The translations under genes were made by a program, and so were the position numbers. This document shows, in pieces, positions 16,484 through 24,534 of a stretch of DNA of 57,243 nucleotides. Under the pieces are notes generated by a model that did no database searches, was not told the DNA's origin, and saw nothing but the letters and a program-made list of their open reading frames with translations. Origin of the DNA: Methanomassiliicoccales archaeon PtaU1.Bin124 (GTDB lineage: Archaea; Thermoplasmatota; Thermoplasmata; Methanomassiliicoccales; UBA472); NCBI GenBank assembly GCA_002067865.1, contig MVRC01000011.1, positions 200,573-257,815 of the forward strand, in the 5' to 3' direction. How positions within the stretch are numbered: the stretch's first letter is position 1; each line of letters opens with the position of its first letter.

Positions 16484-16623
16484 GTAACAAGTGCGCCCCA
16501 ACGCACTGACACTGGCCTGCTCTATAATCTAACCGAGGAGGAGCCGCTGGTGCTAGGTCAAGATGAGTGAAACCATCCCATGGCGGAGGTCTTCCCGGCC
16601 CTCCGCCACCCCATACTTTTTTT
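16484..16623 (+). ncRNA. Candidate structured non-coding RNA
   Basis: This 140-bp stretch between arcS and the Lrp-like regulator has its own TATA box and a terminator-like end. Visible stems are AGTGCG-CCCCAA-CGCACT (16490-16507, perfect 6 bp), CACTGGC with GCTGGTG (16510-16516 with 16546-16552, two G-U pairs) enclosing a GCTC/GAGC pairing, and a perfect TGGCGGAGG/CCTCCGCCA hairpin (16581-16608) followed by seven T residues at 16617-16623. It matches no RNA family I can recognise (not SRP, RNase P or tRNA). It could also be a 5' leader element for the downstream regulator. Confidence 0.45.
16581..16623 (+). terminator. Hairpin with T-tract ending the candidate ncRNA
   Basis: A 9-bp GC-rich stem (16581-16589 with 16600-16608, 10-nt loop) is followed eight bases later by TTTTTTT at 16617-16623. 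The hairpin plus T-tract would terminate transcription ahead of the regulator gene that starts at 16796. Confidence 0.5.
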
Positions 16624-16795
16624 ACTGCTCGACCAGAAACACATGTCCTCGACGCGATGCAGGCCATCAGCATTCTTGTTCCATGATCTGGAACGGAACC
16701 ATCTGGGAGTCCAAACCATTCGTCCAGGCCGGACCTAATTGGAATCGCCTCTCCTCATAGGAACTGGTTTATTGAAAAAGATCGTTAGGGCGATC

Positions 16796-17692
16796 ATGGA
16801 TGAGATGGACATTCTCATCATCAAGGAGATGGCGGTCGATCCCCGCATCGGATACCGGGACCTAGCGGACCGCTTGGGACTGTCCCTCAATGCCACACAT
16901 AAGCGCATCCAGCAAATGATCACGAAAGGGATCATCGCGGGATTCAGGACCCATCTCAGTCCCTTCCTTACAGGCGGGAGCATGGTCGAGTTCTATGGCC
17001 GTTCGTCCTCGACGGATCTTTCCACGACCATGGAACTTCTGGGCCAGCACGATTGCACCGCCCGGATAATCTCCACCGGGGGTCAGTTCCTCTACATCGA
17101 TTCGCTGGTCCGCAACTTCGAGGAGATGCAGACCTACCAGTCGTTCGTCAGGGAGGTCGGAAAGATCGACGACCTGCAGAACCTGGCGATGTTCACCGCC
17201 GGAGACCCTCCGGCCAAGGACCCGCTCAGCAAGCTCGATTGGAAGATCGTTCGGGCGCTGCAGACCGATTGCCGCAGGCCATTCCAGGATGTGGCGATCG
17301 AGGTCGGTTCCACGTCGAAGACGGTAAAGCGGAGGGTGGAAAGCATGCTGGCGAACAGGTTGATCACCTTCAATATCGACCTGGTGCTCTGCTCCATGGG
17401 AGACCCAGTCTCCTTCGTCCATGCCAAGCTCCGCCCAGGGCGGGATGGGATAGCCATCGGCACTGCTATTTTGAACAAGAAGGACCCCCACGTCCTCGGA
17501 GCGGCCATGTCATCTGTGAATCCTGGCCTGTTCATCTTCTCCATGTGGGGCCGTGACCTGAAGGAGCTCAGGGAAGCAGAGAAGCAGCTAAACGCCAACG
17601 ATGACTTCGAGTCGGTCTATTCGAACCTGTACTACGAGATGAGGACGTATTCGACCTGGAGCGATGAGCTCGTCAAAAAGCGGTCGGCATGA
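16796..17692 (+). CDS. Double winged-helix Lrp/AsnC-type regulator
   Basis: The 298-residue protein has two AsnC-type helix-turn-helix domains: residues about 4-60 (MDILIIKEMAVDPRIGYRDLADRLGLSLNATHKRIQQMITKGII) and about 145-200 (LDWKIVRALQTDCRRPFQDVAIEVGSTSKTVKRRVESMLANRLI). Each is followed by an alpha/beta region. Such tandem Lrp-like architectures are frequent in Thermoplasmata and methanogens. ATG 16796 is chosen because a TTTATT box at 16768-16773 is 23-28 bp upstream. It lies upstream of, and on the same strand as, an ABC exporter with a palindromic promoter. Confidence 0.83.
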   Translation: MDEMDILIIKEMAVDPRIGYRDLADRLGLSLNATHKRIQQMITKGIIAGFRTHLSPFLTGGSMVEFYGRSSSTDLSTTMELLGQHDCTARIISTGGQFLYIDSLVRNFEEMQTYQSFVREVGKIDDLQNLAMFTAGDPPAKDPLSKLDWKIVRALQTDCRRPFQDVAIEVGSTSKTVKRRVESMLANRLITFNIDLVLCSMGDPVSFVHAKLRPGRDGIAIGTAILNKKDPHVLGAAMSSVNPGLFIFSMWGRDLKELREAEKQLNANDDFESVYSNLYYEMRTYSTWSDELVKKRSA

Positions 17693-17716
17693 TCTGGCTC
17701 ACATTCTTAAGGGCCG

Positions 17717-17742
17717 GTCTGTACACCTGCGATGGTACAGAC
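17717..17742. promoter_or_regulatory. Palindromic operator candidate upstream of the ABC exporter
   Basis: A perfect inverted repeat GTCTGTAC-N10-GTACAGAC occupies 17717-17724 and 17735-17742. It abuts a CGATAAAAGG TATA-like box at about 17746-17755, and a third partial copy GGTGTACA lies farther down before the ABC gene. A dyad next to the TATA/BRE is where archaeal regulators bind; the adjacent Lrp-type protein is the obvious candidate ligand. Confidence 0.5.
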
Positions 17743-17838
17743 GGGCGATAAAAGGCCTCTCAGCTCCATTTTTCATGACCTTCCGGTGTACATCGTCTTA
17801 TGACGGTGCGCTAGAATCCCAAGCTCAAGGGATCGAAC

Positions 17839-18771
17839 ATGGAAGCGATCATCATTGAAGGACTAGTGAAGTCGTATGGACCCAACGTCGCGGTGGATCA
17901 TGCCAATCTCCACATCGATGAAGGGACCGTTTTCGGGTTGATAGGGCCGAACGGGGCGGGAAAGACCACCATCCTCCGTTCTTTGCTTGGCATCATACCC
18001 TATGACAGCGGAAAGGTCCTCGTCTCAGGGACGGACATGAGGAGGGCGAACCCGCAGCTGAAGCTGAAGATCGGCTACCTGCCTCAGCGGGCCGCGTTCC
18101 AGGAATGGAAGACGACGGAACAGGTGTTGCTCTCCCTCGGGCGTCTCTCTGGTCTGGAAAAGACCTACCTCAAGGAGCGTGTCGATGAGGTATTGGAGCT
18201 GCTGGGCATCGAGGAATATCGTTCCCGGAAGGTAGGGAAGCTCTCAGGTGGTACGATGCAGAAATTGGGTTTTGCCCAGGCCATCCTGCATGAACCATCC
18301 GTCCTCATACTGGATGAGCCGATGGCGGCCCTGGATCCGTCCAGCCGCTTCCTGTTCAAGAAGATCATCAAGGAGTCCAGGGCATTAGGAACGACCATTC
18401 TGTTCTCCTCCCACATATTGTCCGATATCGAAGATCTGGCCGACTCTGTCGGTCTCCTGCAGCAAGGGAAGGTGCGCTATTCCGGCACGATCGCCGGTCT
18501 GAAGAAAGAAGTGGATCTCAGGTCCGAGCTGATGGTCGAAGTGGTGGATGACAAGGGGGAATGGGCATCGGTGAGATTGCCTGGCGTTGACATAAGGCAG
18601 CCTTCACCCGGGTATCTGGTCGTCCATCTTTCCGATGTCACGCAATGGGACGTCATGGTGCCGAAGATCATGGAAGCACTGATGAACGCTGGCTGTCACA
18701 TCAGGTCGTTCAACCGGAGGGAACCGAACCTCGAGGATGTCTACATGGCCTATGTGGGGGGATCGAACTGA
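17839..18771 (+). CDS. ABC transporter ATP-binding protein
   Basis: The 310-residue ATPase has Walker A GPNGAGKTT near residue 37, a Q-loop at LPQRA, the signature LSGGTMQKLG, Walker B VLILDEPMAALDP and the switch histidine in LFSSHILSDIEDLAD. The C-terminal 80 residues form the extra domain seen in CcmA/NatA-type exporters. It works with the following permease as an ABC-2 type exporter; the substrate cannot be told. The start codon follows CAAGGGATCGAAC in a 146-bp promoter region that carries a palindrome. Confidence 0.92.
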   Translation: MEAIIIEGLVKSYGPNVAVDHANLHIDEGTVFGLIGPNGAGKTTILRSLLGIIPYDSGKVLVSGTDMRRANPQLKLKIGYLPQRAAFQEWKTTEQVLLSLGRLSGLEKTYLKERVDEVLELLGIEEYRSRKVGKLSGGTMQKLGFAQAILHEPSVLILDEPMAALDPSSRFLFKKIIKESRALGTTILFSSHILSDIEDLADSVGLLQQGKVRYSGTIAGLKKEVDLRSELMVEVVDDKGEWASVRLPGVDIRQPSPGYLVVHLSDVTQWDVMVPKIMEALMNAGCHIRSFNRREPNLEDVYMAYVGGSN

Positions 18772-19421
18772 GCCTCACCCTCCTGTTCAAGGACGAGATG
18801 AACGGTTTCTACCGTTCCAAGGTCATGATCGCCCTGTTGATCGGTATGCCGCTGATCGCATTGCTGCTGTTCGTCCTCACACCCGATCTGGAGGGATTGC
18901 CTCTGGGATCGTTCACCGCATTGATGATCTCATCGATGGCCGGGCTCCTGGCCTCAACCACGTTGGCCGTGAGCGTCATCAACGAGCGGACCCAGGGCGT
19001 CTACGACCTGCTGATCGTCAGGCCAGTGAGGAGGCCGCACATATTGCTGGCCAAATATCTCGCCGTGGTCGTTTCAGTGATCGCCGCGGCATTCCTGTCG
19101 CTGCTGGTCGCCAACATCTATGATTGGCTCAATAACAGCCCGATCGATATCGGATCATCGCTCGCCGAACCAATGATGGTGACGATCACGATGGCATGCG
19201 TCTCGTGCGCGGTGGCGATACTGGTGGGGAGCCTGGTCAGGTCTGTCCTGCTGGGCATCATCCTGACGCTTTATGGGGGGAACCAGCTTTCAGCGGTCAT
19301 CGTGCTGACGTCGTTGCAGGACATGATGTCCACGGAGGCTGCAGCGATCATAGGCCTGGCGCTCGCTGCCACGTTGGTAGTGCTGGCGGTCATCATGTTC
19401 AACCGCAAGCTCAACAGCTGA
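18768..19421 (+). CDS. ABC-2 type transporter permease
   Basis: About 217 residues with six hydrophobic segments follow the ATPase gene. The N-terminus LTLLFKDEMNGFYRSK is the usual cytoplasmic start of ABC-2 permeases, then helices begin at VMIALLIGMPLIALLLFVL. The only codon that includes this whole segment is CTG 18768, which overlaps the ATPase stop as CTGA; the first ordinary start is ATG 18798, preceded by AAGGA. The exact start is therefore open. A hairpin and T-tract close the operon. Confidence 0.85.
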   Translation: MSLTLLFKDEMNGFYRSKVMIALLIGMPLIALLLFVLTPDLEGLPLGSFTALMISSMAGLLASTTLAVSVINERTQGVYDLLIVRPVRRPHILLAKYLAVVVSVIAAAFLSLLVANIYDWLNNSPIDIGSSLAEPMMVTITMACVSCAVAILVGSLVRSVLLGIILTLYGGNQLSAVIVLTSLQDMMSTEAAAIIGLALAATLVVLAVIMFNRKLNS

Positions 19422-19434
19422 ACGTATCGAACAG

Positions 19435-19482
19435 GGCAGTGGACGTGCGCTTCGCTGCCTTCTTTTTTTCTTTCTTCTTTTT
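19435..19482 (+). terminator. Terminator of the ABC exporter operon
   Basis: A short GGCAG/CTGCC stem (19435-19439 with 19455-19459) is followed by a pyrimidine tract with long T-runs to about 19482. T-rich tracts are sufficient for archaeal RNA polymerase termination. Confidence 0.5.
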
Positions 19483-19542
19483 CAGAAATGGCAGATGAGA
19501 ACTCACGTCAACCAAACAAGGGGATGGTAGAAAGCGAAGAGG

Positions 19543-19614
19543 TGCAGGTGCCGGGATTCGAACCCGGGCCTTTAGCTTGGAAGGCTAAGATCCTAACCAC
19601 TAGATTACACCTGC
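19543..19614 (-). tRNA. tRNA-Gly(UCC)
   Basis: The minus strand folds as a complete 72-nt cloverleaf: acceptor GCAGGTG with CACCTGC, D-arm with AGTGGTTAGGAT, anticodon stem TTAGC/GCTAA with loop CTTCCAA (anticodon UCC, glycine), and T-arm CCGGG-TTCGAAT-CCCGG. No intron is present at the anticodon, and CCA is not encoded. It lies between the ABC exporter terminator and a small hypothetical gene. Confidence 0.97.
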
Positions 19615-19759
19615 AGATTTGCCTCCTAATCTGATTTTGATATTAAAACCTTGTTTCACTGCTGGATGAACTGCGAAAAATGCTTTTTGTCACTATGACC
19701 AGTGCGAAAAATTAGAGGCAGAGGGGGAGTCCCATCCTCTCCCCCTCTTAGATTCGATA

Positions 19760-19981
19760 TCAGGACGAGAATTCCTTTTCCATCGTGACCAGGTCATCGA
19801 TGAGGTGGCGGATCTCTGCGGAGCTGCGTCCTTGCCGGTCCATCTTAAGGGCCATATTTTCGAGATCGTGTATGGTGTGTTGCTGCATCCAGGCAACGAC
19901 ATCAGACTCGAGGGCCGCCTTCTGCCCCAATATCTCTTCGTTCCTCACTCGCATCCCATCTGTCCGACTTTCGTCGGACAT
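19760..19981 (-). CDS. Small alpha-helical protein of unknown function
   Basis: The 73-residue protein is charged and predicted helical (EEILGQKAALESDVVAWMQQHTIHDLENMALKM, then SSAEIRHLIDDLVTMEKEF), with no known motif and no membrane segment. It is divergent from the TPR megaprotein gene. An ATATATAATG-type box at about 20000-20012 lies about 25 bp upstream, so the mRNA is probably leaderless. The start codon is embedded in an 8-bp hairpin with a GAAA loop (mRNA sense), part of an inverted motif repeated before the next gene. Confidence 0.65.
   Translation of the reverse strand: MSDESRTDGMRVRNEEILGQKAALESDVVAWMQQHTIHDLENMALKMDRQGRSSAEIRHLIDDLVTMEKEFSS
19961..19980. promoter_or_regulatory. 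Inverted repeat TGTCCGAC-N4-GTCGGACA
   Basis: A perfect 8-bp inverted repeat with a 4-bp spacer overlaps the start codon of the small gene at 19981. A near-identical but wider inverted repeat is found at 20084-20114, upstream of the divergent TPR gene. The recurrence of the same octamer suggests a protein-binding element shared by both genes, although an RNA hairpin role is also possible. Confidence 0.45.
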
Positions 19982-20083
19982 TTCTGATATTGCCTACCCA
20001 TTATATATATTTAATTAAAAGGTGATGAGAATTGGCCAGTATCTCATATTGTTCAGAATGGAGGTTAAGGCCTAAACTATTCC

Positions 20084-20114
20084 TGTCTGACAAAAGAATT
20101 CTTTCGGTCGGACA
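20084..20114. promoter_or_regulatory. Inverted repeat TGTCTGAC-N15-GTCGGACA
   Basis: The arms at 20084-20091 and 20107-20114 match except for one T/G pairing, and the spacer contains the 12-bp palindrome AAAGAATTCTTT. The right arm octamer is identical to that at 19973-19980. It lies in the leader or promoter region of the TPR megaprotein. Confidence 0.45.
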
Positions 20115-20190
20115 AATGGAAAAAACACACGCCAGAGGGATAAGGTATTTACATCCATACATTGATGCGGTTTATAAATCGGGTGATGGG

Positions 20191-23100
20191 ATGGGGTATA
20201 TCTTTTCGAGGGATGGCGAGCCTAGGTCAATCAAGAAGGCCTTGAAAATTATCGAAGAGGCCGAATCCATGATCATCGGGAACGATCTGGACAGGGCTCG
20301 GATCTACCTACGAAAGGCCGCCGAGGCGTTGGCTTCCTGCCCCGTCAATGATGACAATGCGAACGAGGTGTCCGACACCTTGGTCCGACTCGCGGACGAC
20401 ATGCAGCACGTGCAGCTCACCGATGACGCCCTCCGGTTGGTGGACAGGGCCGTGAAGGTCGCTCCCGGGAACGCCAACGCAGAAACGGCCCAGGCAAGAC
20501 TGATGGCCATGTCCGGCCGTTCCAAGGAGGCGATGTCCCTGATCGACAACCTGCTCGTCAGGGCGCCGGACCGCAAGCAGCTCTGGGTACTGAAGGGGAT
20601 CATCTGCGACAGGGAGGATCGGTCCGCCGAGGCATTGGACAGTTTCCGCAAGGCGCTCGCCATCGACCCGTTGGACCTGAAGCTCTATGATTCGATCATC
20701 GCCCATGAGGAGGAGAAGCTCCCCTGGATGAAGAAGAAGGCCGAGCTGTTGCTGAGGCTGGGCAAGAACACAGAGGCATCGAGGGAACTGGACCGGATCA
20801 TCGCCGCCGACCCCCGGGCCATCGACGCCCTGGTCCTGAAGTCCGAGCTCTTCATGAAGACCAACGACGTCGTCAAGGCGCAGCAGACCTACGACATCAT
20901 CCTATCTCGCGATCCGTTCAACAAGACCGCTCTCATCGGCAAGGCCAGGCAGAACGGCAGGGACGGGAATGTGCCCGAGGCACTGAGGTATTATAAGGAT
21001 GTCCTGAGGATCGACCCGTCGGACATCATCACCTGGAACGAAGTGGGCGCGCTCCTGCTGGTAGCCAACCGTTATGAGGAGAGCGACATGGCGTACGATC
21101 GGGCGCTGGCCATCGATCCTGGCAACAAGGATGCGACCGCTGGAAAGGATAAGGTGGCCCAGGCCATGGGCAAGGGCTCCGAGGCCGATTCGCTGCACAG
21201 CCGCCTGACCGATATCAAGCAGATGGCCACGGCGCCGGTGGAAGCGCCAAAGCCGCAGGAGAACACGCTTTCCGCCGAGATAGGCGCAGAGGACCGGCTG
21301 AGGGAGGCCAAGAGCATGATGGCCTCCGGGCGCTTCAACGATGCATTGCGCTTGCTGGACAAGGCGCTCCGTTTCGCTCCTGACAGGGTCGACATACTCA
21401 CCGAGGCGAAGGAATGCTACAAGCACATGGGGAAGGACCGGCGCGTCATCGAGATCGCCGACCGCATCCTCAAGCTGCAGCCCGATAACGACCTCGCTCT
21501 CCTTGACAAAGGGGTGGCGATGGACCGCATGGGCAAGAACAGCAGCTCGGTGGAGTTCTACAAGCGCGTGCTGCGCATCCACCCCAAGGACCACGTGGTG
21601 CTGAAGGACACGGTCGTGGCGCTCTTCAATTTGGAACGTTATGATGAGGCATATGAGACGGCACAGTTCGGCTCCAAGGCCTATCCGGACGATATGATGT
21701 TCTGGAGGGTGCAGGGGGACAGCCTTTTCGCCGTGCGCCGTTACCATGAGGCGGTGGAGGCGTTCACCAAGGCCTCCCAGCTCAGCCCCAAGGACAAATC
21801 GCTGATCTACAGCCGCGGCCTGGCTCTGGAGGCGGCGAAGCGGTACGAGGAAGCAGCTGCCGCCTATGACAAGGTCATTGACATCGATTCCAAGGACAAG
21901 CACGCCTGGATCAGCAAGGGCATCACATTGGAGTGGCTGGACCGCTTCGGAGAGGCCCTGACCTGCTACGACCAGGTACTGGCCATCGACAAGAAGTACC
22001 GTTACGCCATGGTGCGGCGTGGTTACGCCTTAGCGAAGATGGAGCGCCACGAGGACGCGGTCCGTTCCTTCGACCGGGCATTGGAGCTGGGGCACAAGGA
22101 CATCGATGTGCTGGAGGCGAAGAAGCGCTCCCTGATGGTGCTGGGCCGTCTGGAGGACGTCATCAAGGTGTGCGAGCGCATCACCCGGTTGGACCCGAAG
22201 AACGCCGAGGCCTATGTGGACCTGGGACTGGCCTGGTTCCGCCTGGAGGATTACAAGAAGGCGGTCTCGTCCTATGACCAGGGGCTGCTGGCCTCGCCTG
22301 ACGACATCCGGATACTCGATCTCAAGAAGGTGGCTTTGATCGCCAACAAGGACTGGGAGAAGGTGGTCTCCGTCTGTGATGAGATCATTGCGGTGGACGC
22401 AGGCAATAAGGCCGCGCTGGTGGACAAGGCCAGCGCATTGGAGGGGCTGGGCAGGGCCGATCTGGCGGTGGACATACTGAAGAGGGCGGTGGCCATGGAC
22501 CAGGACGACAAGAACCTGCTGCTGCGCCTCGGCCTGATGCAGACGTCCGCCGGCAAGTACCAGGAGGCGGTGGAGACGTTCGATACCGCCTGGCGCCTGG
22601 ACTGCACCGACCACGCAATTCTGGACAACAAGGGCAGGGCGCTACTGCACCTGCAGAGGTACGAGGAGGCGCTGCACGATTTCGACCGCTGCATCGACGC
22701 TAACCCCGCGAACCCGCGCTTCTTTGCCGACCGGGGCAGAGCGCTGGCATCGCTGGAGCGTTTCCAGGAGGCCATCGCCGCCTTCGATCAGGCCACCGCA
22801 CTGGACCAGTCCTTTGCTGAGGCCTGGAAGTTCAAGGGCAATTCCTATTACAAGCTGGGCGACTTCAGCCGGGCGGTCATATCCTTCAACCGGGCCATCG
22901 ACCTGGGCATGGAGGAAGGCCAGGTCCTGAGGATGAAGGGCCGGTCGCTGGAGAACATGGGCCGGACCGAGGAGGCCAGGCAGACATACACCCGCGCCAC
23001 GATGGTGAATCCGACCGATGCACTGGTCTGGGAACGGCTGGCCTTGATCGAAGAGAACGATCAGTACCTCGACAATGCCTTTGCGGCCATAGACAAGGCC

Positions 23101-24534
23101 GCATCCCTCGACTCGGGAAACGCCCGCCTCTGGATGGAGCGGGCCGCCATCTCGGAGAAGCTGCAGAAGGACGAGGACACGCTGAGATCGTACGACTGCG
23201 TGCTCGGCATCAACGTCAACGACCCCATCGCCTGGAACGGCAAGGGGATGGCGTTGCTGCGCATGAACGACCACGAGGCTGCCGCCAGGGCGTTCGACAA
23301 GGCGCTGGAGCTGGACCCGGCGATGGAATCCGCCCGGGAGGGCATGCTGCAGGCGCAGAGGCATCTGCACCAGCAGGACGTGGCCGAGTACGCTCAGCGC
23401 GTCATGAACCTGGAGATCAGGCAGGGAAGGCATCTCAGCAAGGAGGACGCCTTCCGCCTGGCGACGATCCCATATGAATATCTGGACGAGGTCATGGCCT
23501 ACATTGAGAAGAAGGAGCCCATCGACGTCGCTTCGCTCTCCCCGGACCAGCTGGAGGAGTACGAGGACTCCTCCCGGCAGGTGCTGCTGATGGCCGCCAG
23601 GAATCCCGCCGTCACCTCGGGCGGACTGAAGCTTTCGGACGTCATGGCGACGATGCCCCATACCGGCATCCCCGCCGCCAAGAAGGTCCTTTCCTACATC
23701 GAGACCGTCAATTCGATGGACCTCTCCCATGTCATGCCGGACGGCGAGGTGCAGGACCTCATGCGAACGGCCATGGAACTGCCCGACGAGAGGCGCAACA
23801 TCATCGGGCTAATGGACACGTTCGGCATCGGACTGTACAAGGCTCGGAGGCTGAAGGTGGCCATGAACGCCTTCCGTGCGGTGAACCCGCCCCAGCCACC
23901 TGCCCCCGTCAGGGAGAGGAAGAGGGCGGTGATCCCGAAGACCCTGGTCAAGTCCACCACGCCGCGTTCCAGGCCAAGGAAATCCCCATTGCCGACGCCG
24001 TTGCTGGAAAGGCCCCTGCCTCCGCCGCCATTGGAAGAGCAGGCGGAGGAGGAGATCCCGTCCCGACCGGACGCGGTGTTCCTTCCCCCGGCGGAGGAAG
24101 AGGAGTCGAGGCCAAGACCGGCCGGACGGCAGCAGCCGATCCTGTTCGACAATACCGAGCGGGAGCTGTACGCCACCTTCTATGGCCAGGAGAAGAAACA
24201 GATCAACACCAGCAATGCCAGCATCAAGGCCCGGAAGTGCTTGTTCCATGGGGACGCTGCCGTTTCATCGTGTCCCGAATGCGGTTCCCTGCTATGCCAG
24301 CAATGCGTCGCTTCCGGCCTGTGCCCCAGATGCCAAACCCCCATCCGGGTGAAGCAGATGAGCTCCGTGGTCAAGAAGGCCAAGGCCAAGCTGCCCCCGC
24401 CCGAGGTGGAAGAGGTGGAGCTGGAGAAGATCGACGTCTCGGAGCGTCAGGCAGCTCAGGCGGAAGCGGAGGAAGAGGCACCGGCAGAACAGCCCCAGGA
24501 AGAGGAGAAGGAACGGGACTGGACCCGGCTGTGA
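20191..24534 (+). CDS. TPR-repeat megaprotein with C-terminal zinc finger
   Basis: About 1447 residues are dominated by roughly thirty tandem TPR units (for example ALDSFRKALAIDPLD, AVEAFTKASQLSPKDKS, AAAAYDKVIDIDSKD, AAARAFDKALELDP), forming one long superhelix for protein binding. After about residue 1130 comes a helical region, a proline-rich linker, and a B-box-like zinc finger (CLFHGDAAVSSCPECGS, CQQCV, CPRC), then an acidic tail. The protein has no signal peptide and is presumably a cytoplasmic scaffold. ATG 20191 is a likely start; ATG 20116 next to an inverted repeat is possible, and the frame extends to 20032. Confidence 0.85.
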   Translation: MGYIFSRDGEPRSIKKALKIIEEAESMIIGNDLDRARIYLRKAAEALASCPVNDDNANEVSDTLVRLADDMQHVQLTDDALRLVDRAVKVAPGNANAETAQARLMAMSGRSKEAMSLIDNLLVRAPDRKQLWVLKGIICDREDRSAEALDSFRKALAIDPLDLKLYDSIIAHEEEKLPWMKKKAELLLRLGKNTEASRELDRIIAADPRAIDALVLKSELFMKTNDVVKAQQTYDIILSRDPFNKTALIGKARQNGRDGNVPEALRYYKDVLRIDPSDIITWNEVGALLLVANRYEESDMAYDRALAIDPGNKDATAGKDKVAQAMGKGSEADSLHSRLTDIKQMATAPVEAPKPQENTLSAEIGAEDRLREAKSMMASGRFNDALRLLDKALRFAPDRVDILTEAKECYKHMGKDRRVIEIADRILKLQPDNDLALLDKGVAMDRMGKNSSSVEFYKRVLRIHPKDHVVLKDTVVALFNLERYDEAYETAQFGSKAYPDDMMFWRVQGDSLFAVRRYHEAVEAFTKASQLSPKDKSLIYSRGLALEAAKRYEEAAAAYDKVIDIDSKDKHAWISKGITLEWLDRFGEALTCYDQVLAIDKKYRYAMVRRGYALAKMERHEDAVRSFDRALELGHKDIDVLEAKKRSLMVLGRLEDVIKVCERITRLDPKNAEAYVDLGLAWFRLEDYKKAVSSYDQGLLASPDDIRILDLKKVALIANKDWEKVVSVCDEIIAVDAGNKAALVDKASALEGLGRADLAVDILKRAVAMDQDDKNLLLRLGLMQTSAGKYQEAVETFDTAWRLDCTDHAILDNKGRALLHLQRYEEALHDFDRCIDANPANPRFFADRGRALASLERFQEAIAAFDQATALDQSFAEAWKFKGNSYYKLGDFSRAVISFNRAIDLGMEEGQVLRMKGRSLENMGRTEEARQTYTRATMVNPTDALVWERLALIEENDQYLDNAFAAIDKAASLDSGNARLWMERAAISEKLQKDEDTLRSYDCVLGINVNDPIAWNGKGMALLRMNDHEAAARAFDKALELDPAMESAREGMLQAQRHLHQQDVAEYAQRVMNLEIRQGRHLSKEDAFRLATIPYEYLDEVMAYIEKKEPIDVASLSPDQLEEYEDSSRQVLLMAARNPAVTSGGLKLSDVMATMPHTGIPAAKKVLSYIETVNSMDLSHVMPDGEVQDLMRTAMELPDERRNIIGLMDTFGIGLYKARRLKVAMNAFRAVNPPQPPAPVRERKRAVIPKTLVKSTTPRSRPRKSPLPTPLLERPLPPPPLEEQAEEEIPSRPDAVFLPPAEEEESRPRPAGRQQPILFDNTERELYATFYGQEKKQINTSNASIKARKCLFHGDAAVSSCPECGSLLCQQCVASGLCPRCQTPIRVKQMSSVVKKAKAKLPPPEVEEVELEKIDVSERQAAQAEAEEEAPAEQPQEEEKERDWTRL

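Noticed and set aside
16505-16570. C/D box-like elements in the candidate ncRNA (CTGA then TGAGTGA)
   Set aside because: The boxes are in the wrong order for a C/D guide RNA and the C box is imperfect.
22642-23730. Long minus-strand frame of 362 codons, and a similar one at 20902-21903
   Set aside because: Both are antisense to the TPR gene and show no family motif; the TPR repeats explain the region.
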